From: Halobaculum sp. MBLA0143
GTDB lineage: Archaea; Halobacteriota; Halobacteria; Halobacteriales; Haloferacaceae
DNA: 64,000 nt
Reading direction: 5' to 3'
Assembly: GCF_041361465.1 (NCBI RefSeq)
Contig: NZ_JBGKAC010000001.1
Location: 2,480,001-2,544,000, forward strand
The notes under the pieces were generated by a model. The model worked only from the letters and a program-made list of their open reading frames with translations, ran no database searches and was not told where the DNA came from. The position numbers and the translations under genes were made by a program. Shown here one piece after another: positions 25,867 to 34,523 of the stretch (its first letter is position 1; every line of letters starts with the position of its first letter).

Positions 25867-25968
25867 GTGAAACTGACGTGTCCCGTCTGTGGCGTGACGT
25901 TCGGCCCGGAAGACGGCGTGTGGCAGTGTCCAGACTGCGGGCACGCGCCGCCACACGGTGCCGACTGA
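25867..25968 (+). CDS. 33-residue zinc-ribbon microprotein
   Basis: A GTG at 25867 opens a 33-codon frame ending in TGA. It has two knuckles, CPVC at residues 5-8 and CPDC at 21-24, 12 residues apart, i.e. a complete two-knuckle zinc ribbon, with a His-rich end (GHAPPHGAD). Small haloarchaeal zinc-finger microproteins of this size are known and often regulatory. CTAAGTC at 25839-25845 is a weak TATA candidate about 25 bases upstream. It lies alone between two minus-strand genes, the fused ABC ATPase and the thiolase. Confidence 0.7.
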   Translation: MKLTCPVCGVTFGPEDGVWQCPDCGHAPPHGAD

Positions 25969-26003
25969 GCTCGCGCGAAGACGCGACCCACGCGAAGACG
26001 CGG

Positions 26004-27137
26004 CTACCGCAGGAACTCGATCGCCGCCCCCTGCCCGAAGCCGACGCACAGTGTCGCCAGCCCGCGGTCGTCGCCCCGCTTCTCCAGCTCGTGGAGCAGC
26101 GTCACCGGCAGGCGTGCCCCGGAGGCACCCAGCGGGTGGCCCAGCGCGATGGCGCCGCCGTTGACGTTGTACTGCGCTTCCGGAATCCCGAGTTCGCGGC
26201 GGGCGTACACACACTGTGAGGCGAACGCCTCGTTCAACTCGACGAGATCGTAGTCGTCGATCTCCGTGCCGGCCCGCTCCAACAGGCCGCGGGTCGCCGG
26301 CACCGGACCGATCCCCATCACCGTCGGGTCGACGCCGGCGACCGCGTTCGTCCCGACCTCCGCGATCACGTCCAGGCCGTGGTCCTCCGCGAACGACCGG
26401 CTCGTGACGAGAGTGCTCGCCGCGCCGTCCGTCAGCTGCGAGGAGTTGCCGGCGGTGACCGTGCCGTCGCCGGTGAACGCCGGCGACAGCTCCGACAGCG
26501 TCTCCACGTCCGTGTCCGGGCGGATCCCCTCGTCTTCCGTGACGACGCCGTCGTCCGTCTCCACCGGGACGATCTCGTCGTCGAACCGGCCCGACTCCGC
26601 CGCCTCGGCGGCGCGGTGGTGGCTCCGGACGGCGTACTCGTCTTGCGCCTCGCGGGTCACGTCGTACTCGCTGGCCACTTTCTCGGCGGTCATCCCCATC
26701 TGGAGCTGGAACACGTTGTACTGTTCGGACAGCTCCGGGTGGAGGTGTTGGTACGTGTCCTCCCCCATCGGCACGCGGGACATGTTCTCGACGCCGCCCG
26801 CGAGGATACACTCGCGGTTGCCGGCCGCGACGGCGTCGGCCGCCGAGATGATCGCCTGCATCGAGGAGGCACACCAGCGGTTGATCGTCGTCGCCGGCGT
26901 CCCCTCGCCCAGTTCCGACAGCAGCGCGATCACGCGGGCGACGTTGTTGTCCTGCTCCTCGCGCTGCTGGGCGACCCCCCACATCAGGTCGTCGACGTGG
27001 TCGCTCGTCAGCCCCGTCTCCGAGAGGGTGTGGTCGATCAGCGTGCGCGAGAGATCCTCGCTCCGCGTGTCGGCGAAGACGCCGTCTGCCTTGCCGAAGG
27101 GAGTCCGGTGCGCGGCCGCGATGACGGGTGTTGCCAT
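26004..27137 (-). CDS. Thiolase / acetyl-CoA C-acyltransferase
   Basis: A 377-residue thiolase that cleaves or forms acyl-CoA. The nucleophilic Cys89 sits in TINRWCASSMQAI, and the second catalytic residues are His334 (IALGHPLGASGAR) and Cys364 (TLCVGFGQGAA). Length and motif order match bacterial FadA-type thiolases, so fatty-acid beta-oxidation is likely; a purely biosynthetic role cannot be excluded. There is no adjacent FadB-like gene here. The start at 27137 is followed at once by TPVIAAAHRTPFGK, the family N-terminus. Confidence 0.95.
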   Translation of the reverse strand: MATPVIAAAHRTPFGKADGVFADTRSEDLSRTLIDHTLSETGLTSDHVDDLMWGVAQQREEQDNNVARVIALLSELGEGTPATTINRWCASSMQAIISAADAVAAGNRECILAGGVENMSRVPMGEDTYQHLHPELSEQYNVFQLQMGMTAEKVASEYDVTREAQDEYAVRSHHRAAEAAESGRFDDEIVPVETDDGVVTEDEGIRPDTDVETLSELSPAFTGDGTVTAGNSSQLTDGAASTLVTSRSFAEDHGLDVIAEVGTNAVAGVDPTVMGIGPVPATRGLLERAGTEIDDYDLVELNEAFASQCVYARRELGIPEAQYNVNGGAIALGHPLGASGARLPVTLLHELEKRGDDRGLATLCVGFGQGAAIEFLR

Positions 27138-27352
27138 GTGTGCGCCTGTGTGACGGACCGGTATAAAACCGCGAGAACGGACCGCGGGTTTCGGGGTGTT
27201 TCACCTGTGGTCTGGAATCGATCGTCCTCACAGAATATAATCAGTAGAGATGAATTTTCAGTATGCTATAATTCTTATATGTATATATAATTTGAGTGTC
27301 ACTTCTAATTCATTCAGAAAGAAATTTATTTGTTAGCTTCTGCTATTGGGGT

Positions 27353-28402
27353 ATGAGCGGTCAAACGTCGTCTGCGAACAGGCGAAGCGTGCTGAGAGCA
27401 GTCGGTGCAACCGGTGTCGGTCTCACCACCATCGGGGAAGCAACGGCAACTGACGATGGAGTTCGAATTGATACTATCAAACACCGTGGTGAGACACTCA
27501 AATCGAAACTCGTGCCGAAGGAGTGGTACCAGCACGAGACACGCGTTGACGCAGTCGCTGGGGCCCTCAGACAACAGTACGAAGACATCAAGACTGTCGA
27601 CGGTGTCGGGCTGACGGGGACGGATCGAACAGTCGCAGGCAAACGGGTCACTCGGCCTATAATCTACACCTCCGAATCTGCGAGTGCTGTGTCTGTGCCT
27701 TCCAAGCGAGACGGAATCTCCATCGAACAACGTGAGACACCGGATCTACGGCTGGATACGTGCTACGATCAAGATTACGACAACGTCCCCGGTGGTGTTC
27801 AGGTGGAGACCGGTGTTCCGTTCTCTGTCGCCTGTCGTGTTATCAACTCCGACGGTGAGCCCCGGCTTATGACCTGTGCGCACGGGTTCAAGCAGTGCGA
27901 GGGAAGTATCAAAGGCGATGAACTCACGCAGAGTGATCGCCTCATCGGGGGAGTCGAAGACTGGTCAGTCGGACAAGACTGGGCGACGGTCTCTCTCAGT
28001 GCATCGTCACCCATCAACGGGTTTGACCCAGGAGTTGTCGATACACAGAGAGATGTTTTGGGCTACGTAACGGAAAACGGAATTAAAGATCTGATCTCAA
28101 CTGGAGAGACTGTCTACCACCGGGGAAGAAAGACCTGTGCGCAGAGTGGACAGGTCAAGGAAACCGGATTCGTATTTTCAAATTGTGAAGGAACTCCCCA
28201 AGAAGATTACGGTAAGTACATACGTATGTCTACATACACAGAAAGTGGCGACTCCGGAGGGATTCACTATAAAAGATATAAAGTAGATGGTAAAGAGTAC
28301 GCCAGTGTCATTGCTCCACATCATGGTAGTAGTAATTACGGTTCATACGGCTGTCCAGCATACCGAATCCACAATAACCACGGGTTCGACTTTGGACAAT
28401 AG
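27353..28402 (+). CDS. Tat-exported trypsin-like serine protease
   Basis: A 349-residue secreted protein. The N-terminus has NRRSVLRAVGATGVGL, a Tat signal with Arg10-Arg11. A complete trypsin-like triad can be read: His177 in LMTCAHGF, Asp209 in VGQDWATV and Ser301 in ESGDSGGIHY (GDSGG). The residues 40-130 between signal and protease domain form a pro-region. Pairs of cysteines (137/161, 175/182, 262/278) suggest disulfides. The gene and its upstream 150 bases are much richer in A+T than the neighbours, and the codon choice differs, pointing to horizontal acquisition. AAATTTATT at 27323-27331 is the TATA candidate. It overlaps nothing and ends three bases before the next gene. Confidence 0.87.
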   Translation: MSGQTSSANRRSVLRAVGATGVGLTTIGEATATDDGVRIDTIKHRGETLKSKLVPKEWYQHETRVDAVAGALRQQYEDIKTVDGVGLTGTDRTVAGKRVTRPIIYTSESASAVSVPSKRDGISIEQRETPDLRLDTCYDQDYDNVPGGVQVETGVPFSVACRVINSDGEPRLMTCAHGFKQCEGSIKGDELTQSDRLIGGVEDWSVGQDWATVSLSASSPINGFDPGVVDTQRDVLGYVTENGIKDLISTGETVYHRGRKTCAQSGQVKETGFVFSNCEGTPQEDYGKYIRMSTYTESGDSGGIHYKRYKVDGKEYASVIAPHHGSSNYGSYGCPAYRIHNNHGFDFGQ

Positions 28403-28405
28403 ACC

Positions 28406-29128
28406 GTGACTCGCCTCTCCCGACGAAGACTGCTGACAACAGCTGCAGTCGCTCTCAGCACGGGCTGTCTGGGCCGTCTGTCTGGCGACTCCACGGCAGT
28501 GCAGCAGACCAGTTCGAGCGAACCGACAGCGACGGAGACCACGTCGGCGGACAGACCGACGAGCGAGACAGCATCACCGACACCGACACACGAGTCGACG
28601 GCTCGGACGACGCCACCCAGTGGGTCCGCGACCGAGACACCACCGACTCCCTCGGGCGAGTCGCCCACACGGACGATCGAGCGGTGTGGAGAGCTGTACG
28701 AGGCCTCGGTTCCGGTCACGGTCACCACCTCGGAGATCTTCGAACTGTCGACCACCACAGAGGTCGTACCGTACGGCGGTCAGCTGACCGTGACGTTGGA
28801 AAACACCACAGAGACCGACCAACTTAGTGGGACGAAGAGTAGGTGCGACATTCAGAAGAGAGAGAAAGGGTCGTGGGATTCGGTTCTCTACACGGACGAG
28901 TACCCGGTCTGGAGAGATATTCCGGTACGACACGCCCCCGGCGAGGGGTTCGAGTGGAACGTCGACATCGGGCCGGGAATCGACTTCGCCGACCGGATCG
29001 ACCCGTCGTTTCAGGAGTGCGAGCGCATCGAGCCGGGAACGTACCGCTTCGTCTACTGGGGGATCACCCGCCAACCACAGGGAACTAATTACGCGCTCGC
29101 CGTCCAGTTCCGTCTCGGAGAGCGCTGA
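28406..29128 (+). CDS. Tat lipoprotein with Thr/Ser-rich stalk
   Basis: A 240-residue protein from a GTG start three bases after the protease gene stops, so the two are co-transcribed. The signal LSRRRLLTTAAVALSTGC has twin arginines (6-8) and a lipobox with Cys21. Residues 30-95 are a Thr/Ser/Pro-rich stalk suited to glycosylation. The globular end (100-240) contains one Cys pair (near 95 and 143) and an Ig-like beta pattern (GGQLTVTLENTTE ... GTYRFVYWGI). It resembles haloarchaeal membrane-anchored beta-sandwich proteins; function unknown. Together with the protease it looks like a secreted protein and its anchored partner or target. Confidence 0.75.
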   Translation: MTRLSRRRLLTTAAVALSTGCLGRLSGDSTAVQQTSSSEPTATETTSADRPTSETASPTPTHESTARTTPPSGSATETPPTPSGESPTRTIERCGELYEASVPVTVTTSEIFELSTTTEVVPYGGQLTVTLENTTETDQLSGTKSRCDIQKREKGSWDSVLYTDEYPVWRDIPVRHAPGEGFEWNVDIGPGIDFADRIDPSFQECERIEPGTYRFVYWGITRQPQGTNYALAVQFRLGER

Positions 29129-29143
29129 TCCGTTCGTCGCCGC

Positions 29144-29800
29144 TCACTCACACGAGGCCGCGCTCGACGCGACCGTCTCCCGCGACAACACGGGCGAGCA
29201 GACGAGCAGCGCCCGGGCGTCGTCGTCGGTCCCTGGGTGTGGTGTGCCGGACATCCACGGCGCGAAGTCCGGCGTCTGCCGCTTCTGTTTCGTCCCCGAG
29301 CTGGCGGCGACGACGAACTCCCGGACGGCGACCGCGACACTCCACCGGCCGACACAGTGCCAGTTCCTGGCAATCTGTGCCGGGCTGGTCCGGTCGGCCC
29401 GCATCACGACCACCTGGAACGCGACGCCGTCGGGACTCGTGTAGTAGCCCCTGATCCCGTCCGTGCCGCCGAGGTACCGCCAGTCAGCCCCGTCCGTCCG
29501 GTCGCGCGTCCAGCCGTCTCCCGGCGGCGAGAGGATCGTCTCCGGAGTCAGTTCTGCCGTCTGTGTCGCGGTGTCGGACGGTGTCGCCGGCGTCGTGGTC
29601 GTCGTCGCCGCCGACGCTGTCGTCGTCGCCCCCGCCGTCTCGTTTGGTGCCGCTGCCGCCGCCGTCTCGCTCGGTGCCGCTGCCGCCGCCGTCTCGCTCG
29701 GTGCCGTCGCCCCCGCCGTCTCTCGCCTCGGGCGATCGGACAGACAGCCGGGGACAGCCAGCGACAGGATCGAACCGGAGAGGAACGCCCGTCGTTGCAT
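29144..29800 (-). CDS. Tat lipoprotein with Ala/Thr repeat stalk
   Basis: A 218-residue lipoprotein. The signal MQRRAFLSGSILSLAVPGC has twin arginines (3-4) and a lipobox at Cys19. Residues 27-85 form a low-complexity stalk with three copies of SETAAAAAP-like repeats, then TTTTTPATPSDTATQ. The C-terminal domain (90-218) has a conserved-looking WRYLGGTDGIRGYYTSPDG segment and CVGRWSVAVAVREFVVAAS. It is convergent with the previous lipoprotein, so the region carries two stalked lipoproteins of the same design. Function unknown. Confidence 0.72.
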   Translation of the reverse strand: MQRRAFLSGSILSLAVPGCLSDRPRRETAGATAPSETAAAAAPSETAAAAAPNETAGATTTASAATTTTTPATPSDTATQTAELTPETILSPPGDGWTRDRTDGADWRYLGGTDGIRGYYTSPDGVAFQVVVMRADRTSPAQIARNWHCVGRWSVAVAVREFVVAASSGTKQKRQTPDFAPWMSGTPHPGTDDDARALLVCSPVLSRETVASSAASCE

Positions 29801-29934
29801 CGCGTTCGTGTCCGACGGCTCTCCCGGTGAGTCTTGTGGCGAATCGAGCTGGCGCGCATGACTGATCTGTATCGGCCGGGCCCGTCTCTGTCGCTCCGAC
29901 GGGCTTAACAGAATCCCGCCCCAAGGCGTTGTAG

Positions 29935-31281
29935 ATGAACGACCCGGCAGTCGACGTTGTCGAACTCCTGGTGACGGCGAGTCGGTTCAACGACGACCGG
30001 TCGCTGGACGCCGACGACCTCCCGCCGCGGTACCGTCGCGTGTTCTGGACGGAGCACGACGACGACGGCGACGAGCCGGGCGGCGTCCAACGGCCGCTGA
30101 CCGTGACGGAGTCGACGGCGAAGACGGCGACCGGGATCGAACGCCCCTGGGAGGCTGTCTCCGACGAGCTGTTCACCGACCGAGACGACTTCGACGGCAC
30201 GCTGTCGCTCACGGAGTCGTCGATGGGGGTCTCCTGGCTGTTAGACCGCGTTGAAGACGACCGCCTCCTGTCGAACCCGGTGTTGGCGAAGATCGCCGAG
30301 GAGGCGACGGACGACCCTCCCGTCACCTACGAGGCGGCCCGCGACGAGACGCGGCCGATCCAGGCGGACCGTGTCTGGATCGACGCGCTGTTGGAGGAGT
30401 ACTTCGACGAGGAGGAGGACGCGGAGATGCTGGACCTCGTCACCGTCCGTGCCCCCGAGGAGATCGAGACCACGCTGGACGATCTCGTGCTCACGGGCGA
30501 CCAGGAGGGTGAGATCCAGAAGCTCGTCACCGCGATCGAACACCGCGACTACCTCGCCGAGATCGGTCTCCGCGAGATCGGGAAGCTCCTGTTCGTCGGC
30601 CCGCCGGGCACTGGGAAGACCAGCGTCGCCCGCGGGATCGCCCACGACCTGGGGCTCCCGGTCGTCGAGGTGAAGCTGTCGATGGTGACGAGCCAGTACC
30701 TCGGCGAGACCGCCAAGAACGTCGAGAAGACGTTCGAGGTGGCGAAGCGACTGGCGCCGTGTATCCTCTTCATCGACGAGTTCGACTCCGTCGCCAAGAC
30801 CCGTCGGAGCGACGAACACGCCGCGCTCAAACGCGCCGTCAACACCCTGCTGAAGTCCATCGACGACATCTCGCTCATCAACGACGAGGTGTTGCTCGTG
30901 TCGGCGACGAACCACCCGGACCAGCTGGACGCCGCCGCCTGGCGCCGCTTCGACGAGATCGTCAACTTCCCGAAGCCGGACCGGCAGATGCGCGCGGACA
31001 TCCTCCGGGTGATCACCAGAGAGATGGAGATCGGCGACTTCGACCCGGAGATCGTCGCCGACAAGACGGAGGGGCTCACCGGGAGCGACCTCCGGATGGT
31101 GTTGCGGGAGGCCGTCTTGGAGGCGCTGACGGACGACCGTCGGACGATCACCCAGGCGGACGTGATGGACGCCGTGGAAGACTTCGAGGAACGGGACAAC
31201 CTCAAGACGATGGACATGATCGACGGCGAGGGCGCGACCGTCGCCGGCGACGGTGGGCACGACCACACACACGACCACTGA
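29935..31281 (+). CDS. AAA-family ATPase
   Basis: A 448-residue protein. Its N-terminal domain (1-190) is unlike known substrate-recruiting domains. The AAA core has Walker A GPPGTGKTS (222-230), Walker B ILFIDEFDS (near 277), sensor-1 LVSATNHPDQLD and the second region WRRFDEIVNFPKPD with conserved arginines. A lid domain follows with GLTGSDLRMVLREAV. The tail GHDHTHDH is His-rich and could bind metal. The architecture fits a haloarchaeal ATPase related to FtsH/Cdc48-type unfoldases but without a protease domain. TTAACA at 29904-29909 is the TATA candidate. The M48 protease gene follows in the same direction after 91 bases and has its own promoter. Confidence 0.87.
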   Translation: MNDPAVDVVELLVTASRFNDDRSLDADDLPPRYRRVFWTEHDDDGDEPGGVQRPLTVTESTAKTATGIERPWEAVSDELFTDRDDFDGTLSLTESSMGVSWLLDRVEDDRLLSNPVLAKIAEEATDDPPVTYEAARDETRPIQADRVWIDALLEEYFDEEEDAEMLDLVTVRAPEEIETTLDDLVLTGDQEGEIQKLVTAIEHRDYLAEIGLREIGKLLFVGPPGTGKTSVARGIAHDLGLPVVEVKLSMVTSQYLGETAKNVEKTFEVAKRLAPCILFIDEFDSVAKTRRSDEHAALKRAVNTLLKSIDDISLINDEVLLVSATNHPDQLDAAAWRRFDEIVNFPKPDRQMRADILRVITREMEIGDFDPEIVADKTEGLTGSDLRMVLREAVLEALTDDRRTITQADVMDAVEDFEERDNLKTMDMIDGEGATVAGDGGHDHTHDH

Positions 31282-31372
31282 GCGGTCGAACGACAGAGCG
31301 GGCGTCCAGAGTCGACTCCCTGCCGGAGACCTGTCGGTACTTTTTACACTGACAGCCGATATCACACTACAC

Positions 31373-32668
31373 ATGGACTCCACAGTCGTCGCTGCCGGGA
31401 TCGTGGTGTTGCTCGTCGGCACGGAGGCGTTCTTCACGGTGTTGGACGTGCTCAACCTGCGACACCAGGAGGCGACCGTGGCCGAGGAACGAGCGTGGGT
31501 CGTCTCGGAGCTCGGAATCGACGATCCGGAGGAGGCGCTGGCGTACGATCGGGTGAAGACCGGCGTCGGCGCGTTGCGGTCGTGGATGGGACTCGTGGCC
31601 GTGCTCGGGGTGTTGTTCTCGGGGTTGTTCGCGGACGCCGTCGCCCTCGTGGACGGGCTGGGCGTGTCTACGCTGGTGGAGGGGATCGTGTTCGTCGCCG
31701 GCGGCGTGCTCGCCTTGCAGGTGTGGTCTGCCCCGTTCGATCTCGTCGAGACGTTCGTCGTGGAGGAGGTGTTCGGCTTCAACAACCAGACGCTCCGGCT
31801 GTGGCTCCGTGACACCGTCGTCGGGACCGTGGTGTCGCTCCTCCTGACCGTCCCGCTGGCGGCGGTGTTGTTGTGGGCCGTCGAGAGCATCGGCCTGTGG
31901 CCCGTCGCCGGCTGGCTGTTGGCCGTCGGGTTCGTCGTCGGCTTCACCGTCGTGAAGCCACGCCTGATCGATCCGTTGTTCAACGAGTTCACCCCGATCG
32001 AGGGGGGTGATCTCCGGGCGGCCGTCGACGACGTGTTCGAGCGAGCCGGCTACCGCACGGACGAGGTGTACGAGATGGACGCCAGCCGGCGCTCGTCACA
32101 CTCGAACGCCTACTTCACCGGGTTCGGTCCGGCGAAGCGTGTCGTCCTGTTCGACACTCTCGTCGAAGGGATGGAGCCGGAGGAGGTCCAGAGCGTCCTC
32201 GCGCACGAACTCGCTCACTGGCGCGAGGGGCACATCTGGAAGTTCGTCGGGCTCGCGGCCGTCCAGTTCGCCGTGATCTTCGCCCTCCTGGGGGTGATCG
32301 TCGAGGCACCGGCGTTGTACGCCGCCGTCGGCACACCACAGACCCCGTACGTCGGGCTCGCCGTCGGCCTGCTCGTCGTCGGGCCGGTGACCCGGCTGAC
32401 CAGTCCGCTCCAGAACTACTTCTCGCTCGCGTACGAACGAGAGGCGGACGCCTACGCCGTCGAGATCGTCGGCGGCGAGGCGATGGCGGGTGCGCTCGCA
32501 CAGCTGACGGCCGACAACCTCTCGACCCCGTTCCCGCACCCGTGGTACGAGACGTTCCACTACGACCACCCGCCGGTGCCGGAGCGGATCCGTCGCGTCC
32601 GGGAGTTGGACGCCGAGGCGGACGCCGAACGGGCCGCCGACGAGCGACGGCCGGGCGCCGCCGACTGA
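31373..32668 (+). CDS. M48A membrane metalloprotease (Ste24/CAAX type)
   Basis: A 431-residue integral membrane zinc protease. It has about seven hydrophobic helices, the zinc site HELAHWREGH (His278, His282), and the third ligand in the EREADAYAV motif about 80 residues later. The large lumenal-type region with VVEEVFGFNNQTLRLWLRD and the C-terminal HPWYETFHYDHPPVPERI are diagnostic of the Ste24 / CAAX prenyl-endopeptidase group. The alternative HtpX is shorter and lacks these. It probably degrades misfolded membrane proteins. TTTTTACAC near 31340 is a TATA box about 30 bases before the ATG. Confidence 0.93.
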   Translation: MDSTVVAAGIVVLLVGTEAFFTVLDVLNLRHQEATVAEERAWVVSELGIDDPEEALAYDRVKTGVGALRSWMGLVAVLGVLFSGLFADAVALVDGLGVSTLVEGIVFVAGGVLALQVWSAPFDLVETFVVEEVFGFNNQTLRLWLRDTVVGTVVSLLLTVPLAAVLLWAVESIGLWPVAGWLLAVGFVVGFTVVKPRLIDPLFNEFTPIEGGDLRAAVDDVFERAGYRTDEVYEMDASRRSSHSNAYFTGFGPAKRVVLFDTLVEGMEPEEVQSVLAHELAHWREGHIWKFVGLAAVQFAVIFALLGVIVEAPALYAAVGTPQTPYVGLAVGLLVVGPVTRLTSPLQNYFSLAYEREADAYAVEIVGGEAMAGALAQLTADNLSTPFPHPWYETFHYDHPPVPERIRRVRELDAEADAERAADERRPGAAD

Positions 32669-32754
32669 CCGCTCCAGTTCGTCGAGTTCACTCGGACGAG
32701 CCGACCGGAGGGTGAAACGTAACCTACAAACGGGGCCACACCCGACTCGCGGGT

Positions 32755-33627
32755 ATGCAACGACGCGCAGCGGCGTTGTACGCCGTTCTCCTCCTCGTGG
32801 TCGGCGTGAGTGCGTTCTCGCTCATCACAGTCGCCACACCGCCGGAGCTCGCCTTCGACAGCCCCGAGCACGAACTCGGGGAGACGGAGGAGTTCCAGGT
32901 CGGAGACACGACGTACACCGTCGACGCCATCGACGCAGAGATGCAGGGTGGCGGCGGCGGTGGCCACGGTGGGGGCGGCGGCCCCGAACTCGTCCGTTCG
33001 GGCACGCTCGTGTACACCAATGAGTCCGCCCTCGACACTGCGACGTGGGGTAACGGCTCCGACGTGACGTTCCGCAACGAGACGTACACCGTCCTCGTCG
33101 ACGGACCGAACGCGACGAGTGTCACGTTGGAGGGGACGATCAACCGCACCGCGATCCTCCAGAACGACACCACCGTCCAGAACGACGTCCAGACCGTCGA
33201 CGGCACGGAGTACGTCGTCCGCGAGGGAGCCGACGGCAACCGGACGCTGCTCCCCGCAGCCGACTACTTCCCCGAGCCCGAGCGGCTGACAGTGGAGCAG
33301 GGCCAGGCGGTCCAGTTCGACGGCAACGAGTACACCGTCGCCGCAGTCGGCGGTGACGGCGCCCGGCTCTCCCGGCCGATCACCGAGGAGATCGAGGTGT
33401 CCGTCTCCAACCACGCGAACGTCACCGTCGGGGACCAGACGTACTTCGCCCACTTCCCCGACAACGAGACGCTCGTGTTGACGACGAACTACGAGCAGTA
33501 CCAGGCCCACCAGGATCGGATGGATCAGTTCACGGAACACGAGAACGGGCTGTGGGGTGTCAGCATCGTGACCGGGATCGGCGCGGTGTTCCTGATCGCG
33601 CTGGCGTACCTGCCGAGTCGGTACTGA
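32755..33627 (+). CDS. Membrane-anchored exported protein with Gly/His loop
   Basis: A 290-residue protein with an N-terminal hydrophobic segment (AALYAVLLLVVGVSAFSLITVA) and a C-terminal one (GVSIVTGIGAVFLIALAYL), so it is held at both ends with a large extracytoplasmic region. That region has many Asn-x-Ser/Thr sequons (for example YTNESAL, WGNGSD, RNETY, PNATS, INRTA, QNDTT) and a glycine-rich patch GGGGGGHGGGGG. It is probably an N-glycosylated surface protein. The repeated DTTYTVDAID / GNEYTVAAVG motif suggests two related beta domains. Function unknown. Confidence 0.72.
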   Translation: MQRRAAALYAVLLLVVGVSAFSLITVATPPELAFDSPEHELGETEEFQVGDTTYTVDAIDAEMQGGGGGGHGGGGGPELVRSGTLVYTNESALDTATWGNGSDVTFRNETYTVLVDGPNATSVTLEGTINRTAILQNDTTVQNDVQTVDGTEYVVREGADGNRTLLPAADYFPEPERLTVEQGQAVQFDGNEYTVAAVGGDGARLSRPITEEIEVSVSNHANVTVGDQTYFAHFPDNETLVLTTNYEQYQAHQDRMDQFTEHENGLWGVSIVTGIGAVFLIALAYLPSRY

Positions 33628-33903
33628 ACCGCGGGACCGGGCACCCACCGAACCCACCGTAGCCGCCGTCGTCGACCTCTGTCGCACGCTTCGTCTGGTC
33701 ACGGTCGGCTCCACACCTGGAGTTACCCGTGACACCCCGTTCGATGTGCTTCGGGCGAGCCTGTTCGCCGAACTGAACCCTCCGCCTACAGACGGGCCGG
33801 TCTGGGGCTCTAACTGACGTTCGGGAGGCGTGCGAAAGGTCTACCATCACTGGACAGCAGCCCGAAGTGTGGACAGCGCACCGTACTCGGAGAGGGGTGG
33901 ATC

Positions 33904-34098
33904 GTGAACGGGGGCTCTCTACTGAATCAGATCACGACCGGCGTCGTGGTCACGGTGTTCGTCGTCGCGGTCGCCGCCGCCAGCGACTGGCTCGCCGGGC
34001 GGCCGTTGCTGTTCGAGCCGGTCGTCGCTGTCGCCGTCGGGTTCGTGTTCGCCGCCGTCGGTCCGCCCCTGCGAACTGTCGTCCGTCGTCGAAGCTGA
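33904..34098 (+). CDS. Small two-helix membrane protein
   Basis: A 64-residue frame from a GTG: short polar N-terminus, hydrophobic helix (TTGVVVTVFVVAVAAASDWLAG), then a second helix (PVVAVAVGFVFAAVGPPL) and a basic tail (RTVVRRRS). The hydrophobicity and clean helix-loop-helix pattern support a real membrane protein. It stands alone, 276 bases after the previous gene and just before the tandem array. No family recognised. Confidence 0.5.
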   Translation: MNGGSLLNQITTGVVVTVFVVAVAAASDWLAGRPLLFEPVVAVAVGFVFAAVGPPLRTVVRRRS

Positions 34099-34179
34099 TC
34101 GCCCAGGCCACTGTCGGCTGGCGGCGTTCGCCGTTGTGCGGTTCAGCTCTCTCGATCTCTCCGCTGACGACTCCCTCCC

Positions 34180-34477
34180 CAGACCACGGTCACTCCGTTC
34201 CCGGACCACGGTCACTCCGCTCCCTGCTCCGGTCACTCCGTTCCCGGACCACGGTCACTCCGCTCCCTGCTCCGGTCACTCCGCTCCCGGACCACGGTCA
34301 CTCCGCTCCCGGACCACGGTCACTCCGCTCCCGGACCACGGTCACTCCGCTCCCTGCTCCGGTCACTCCGCTCCCGGACCACGGTCACTCCGCTCCCGGA
34401 CCACGGTCACTCCGCTCCCGGACCACGGTCACTCCGCTCCCGGACCACGGTCACTCCGCTCCCGGACCACGGTCACA
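34180..34477. repeat. 22-bp tandem repeat array, about 13 copies
   Basis: The sequence repeats GGTCACTCCGCTCCC with the spacer GGACCAC, i.e. a 22-base unit (GGACCACGGTCACTCCGCTCCC less or more), in about 13 copies. A shorter variant with TGCTCC in place of GGACCAC is interspersed at three positions (near 34220, 34265, 34355). No spacers exist, so it is not a CRISPR. No gene is evident in it: the reading frames are repeats of PRSLRSRTTVTPLP, and no start or conserved domain supports translation. It lies between a small membrane gene and the palindromic repeat before tRNA-Arg. Confidence 0.9.
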
Positions 34478-34523
34478 CGCTAGACTCGATCCCCTACCCC
34501 GTGGTCGGCACTACGATGCAGTA

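Noticed and set aside
30241-31992. A 583-codon minus-strand frame over the AAA ATPase and M48 protease genes
   Set aside because: It covers two genuine plus-strand genes with catalytic motifs; it is a GC-frame shadow.
33628-33903. Possible gene in the 276-base gap after the membrane-anchored protein
   Set aside because: Frames lack a supported start, hydrophobic or conserved pattern; nothing recognisable found.
34180-34477. Possible CRISPR array
   Set aside because: Units are back to back with no unique spacers and no cas genes nearby; it is a tandem repeat.
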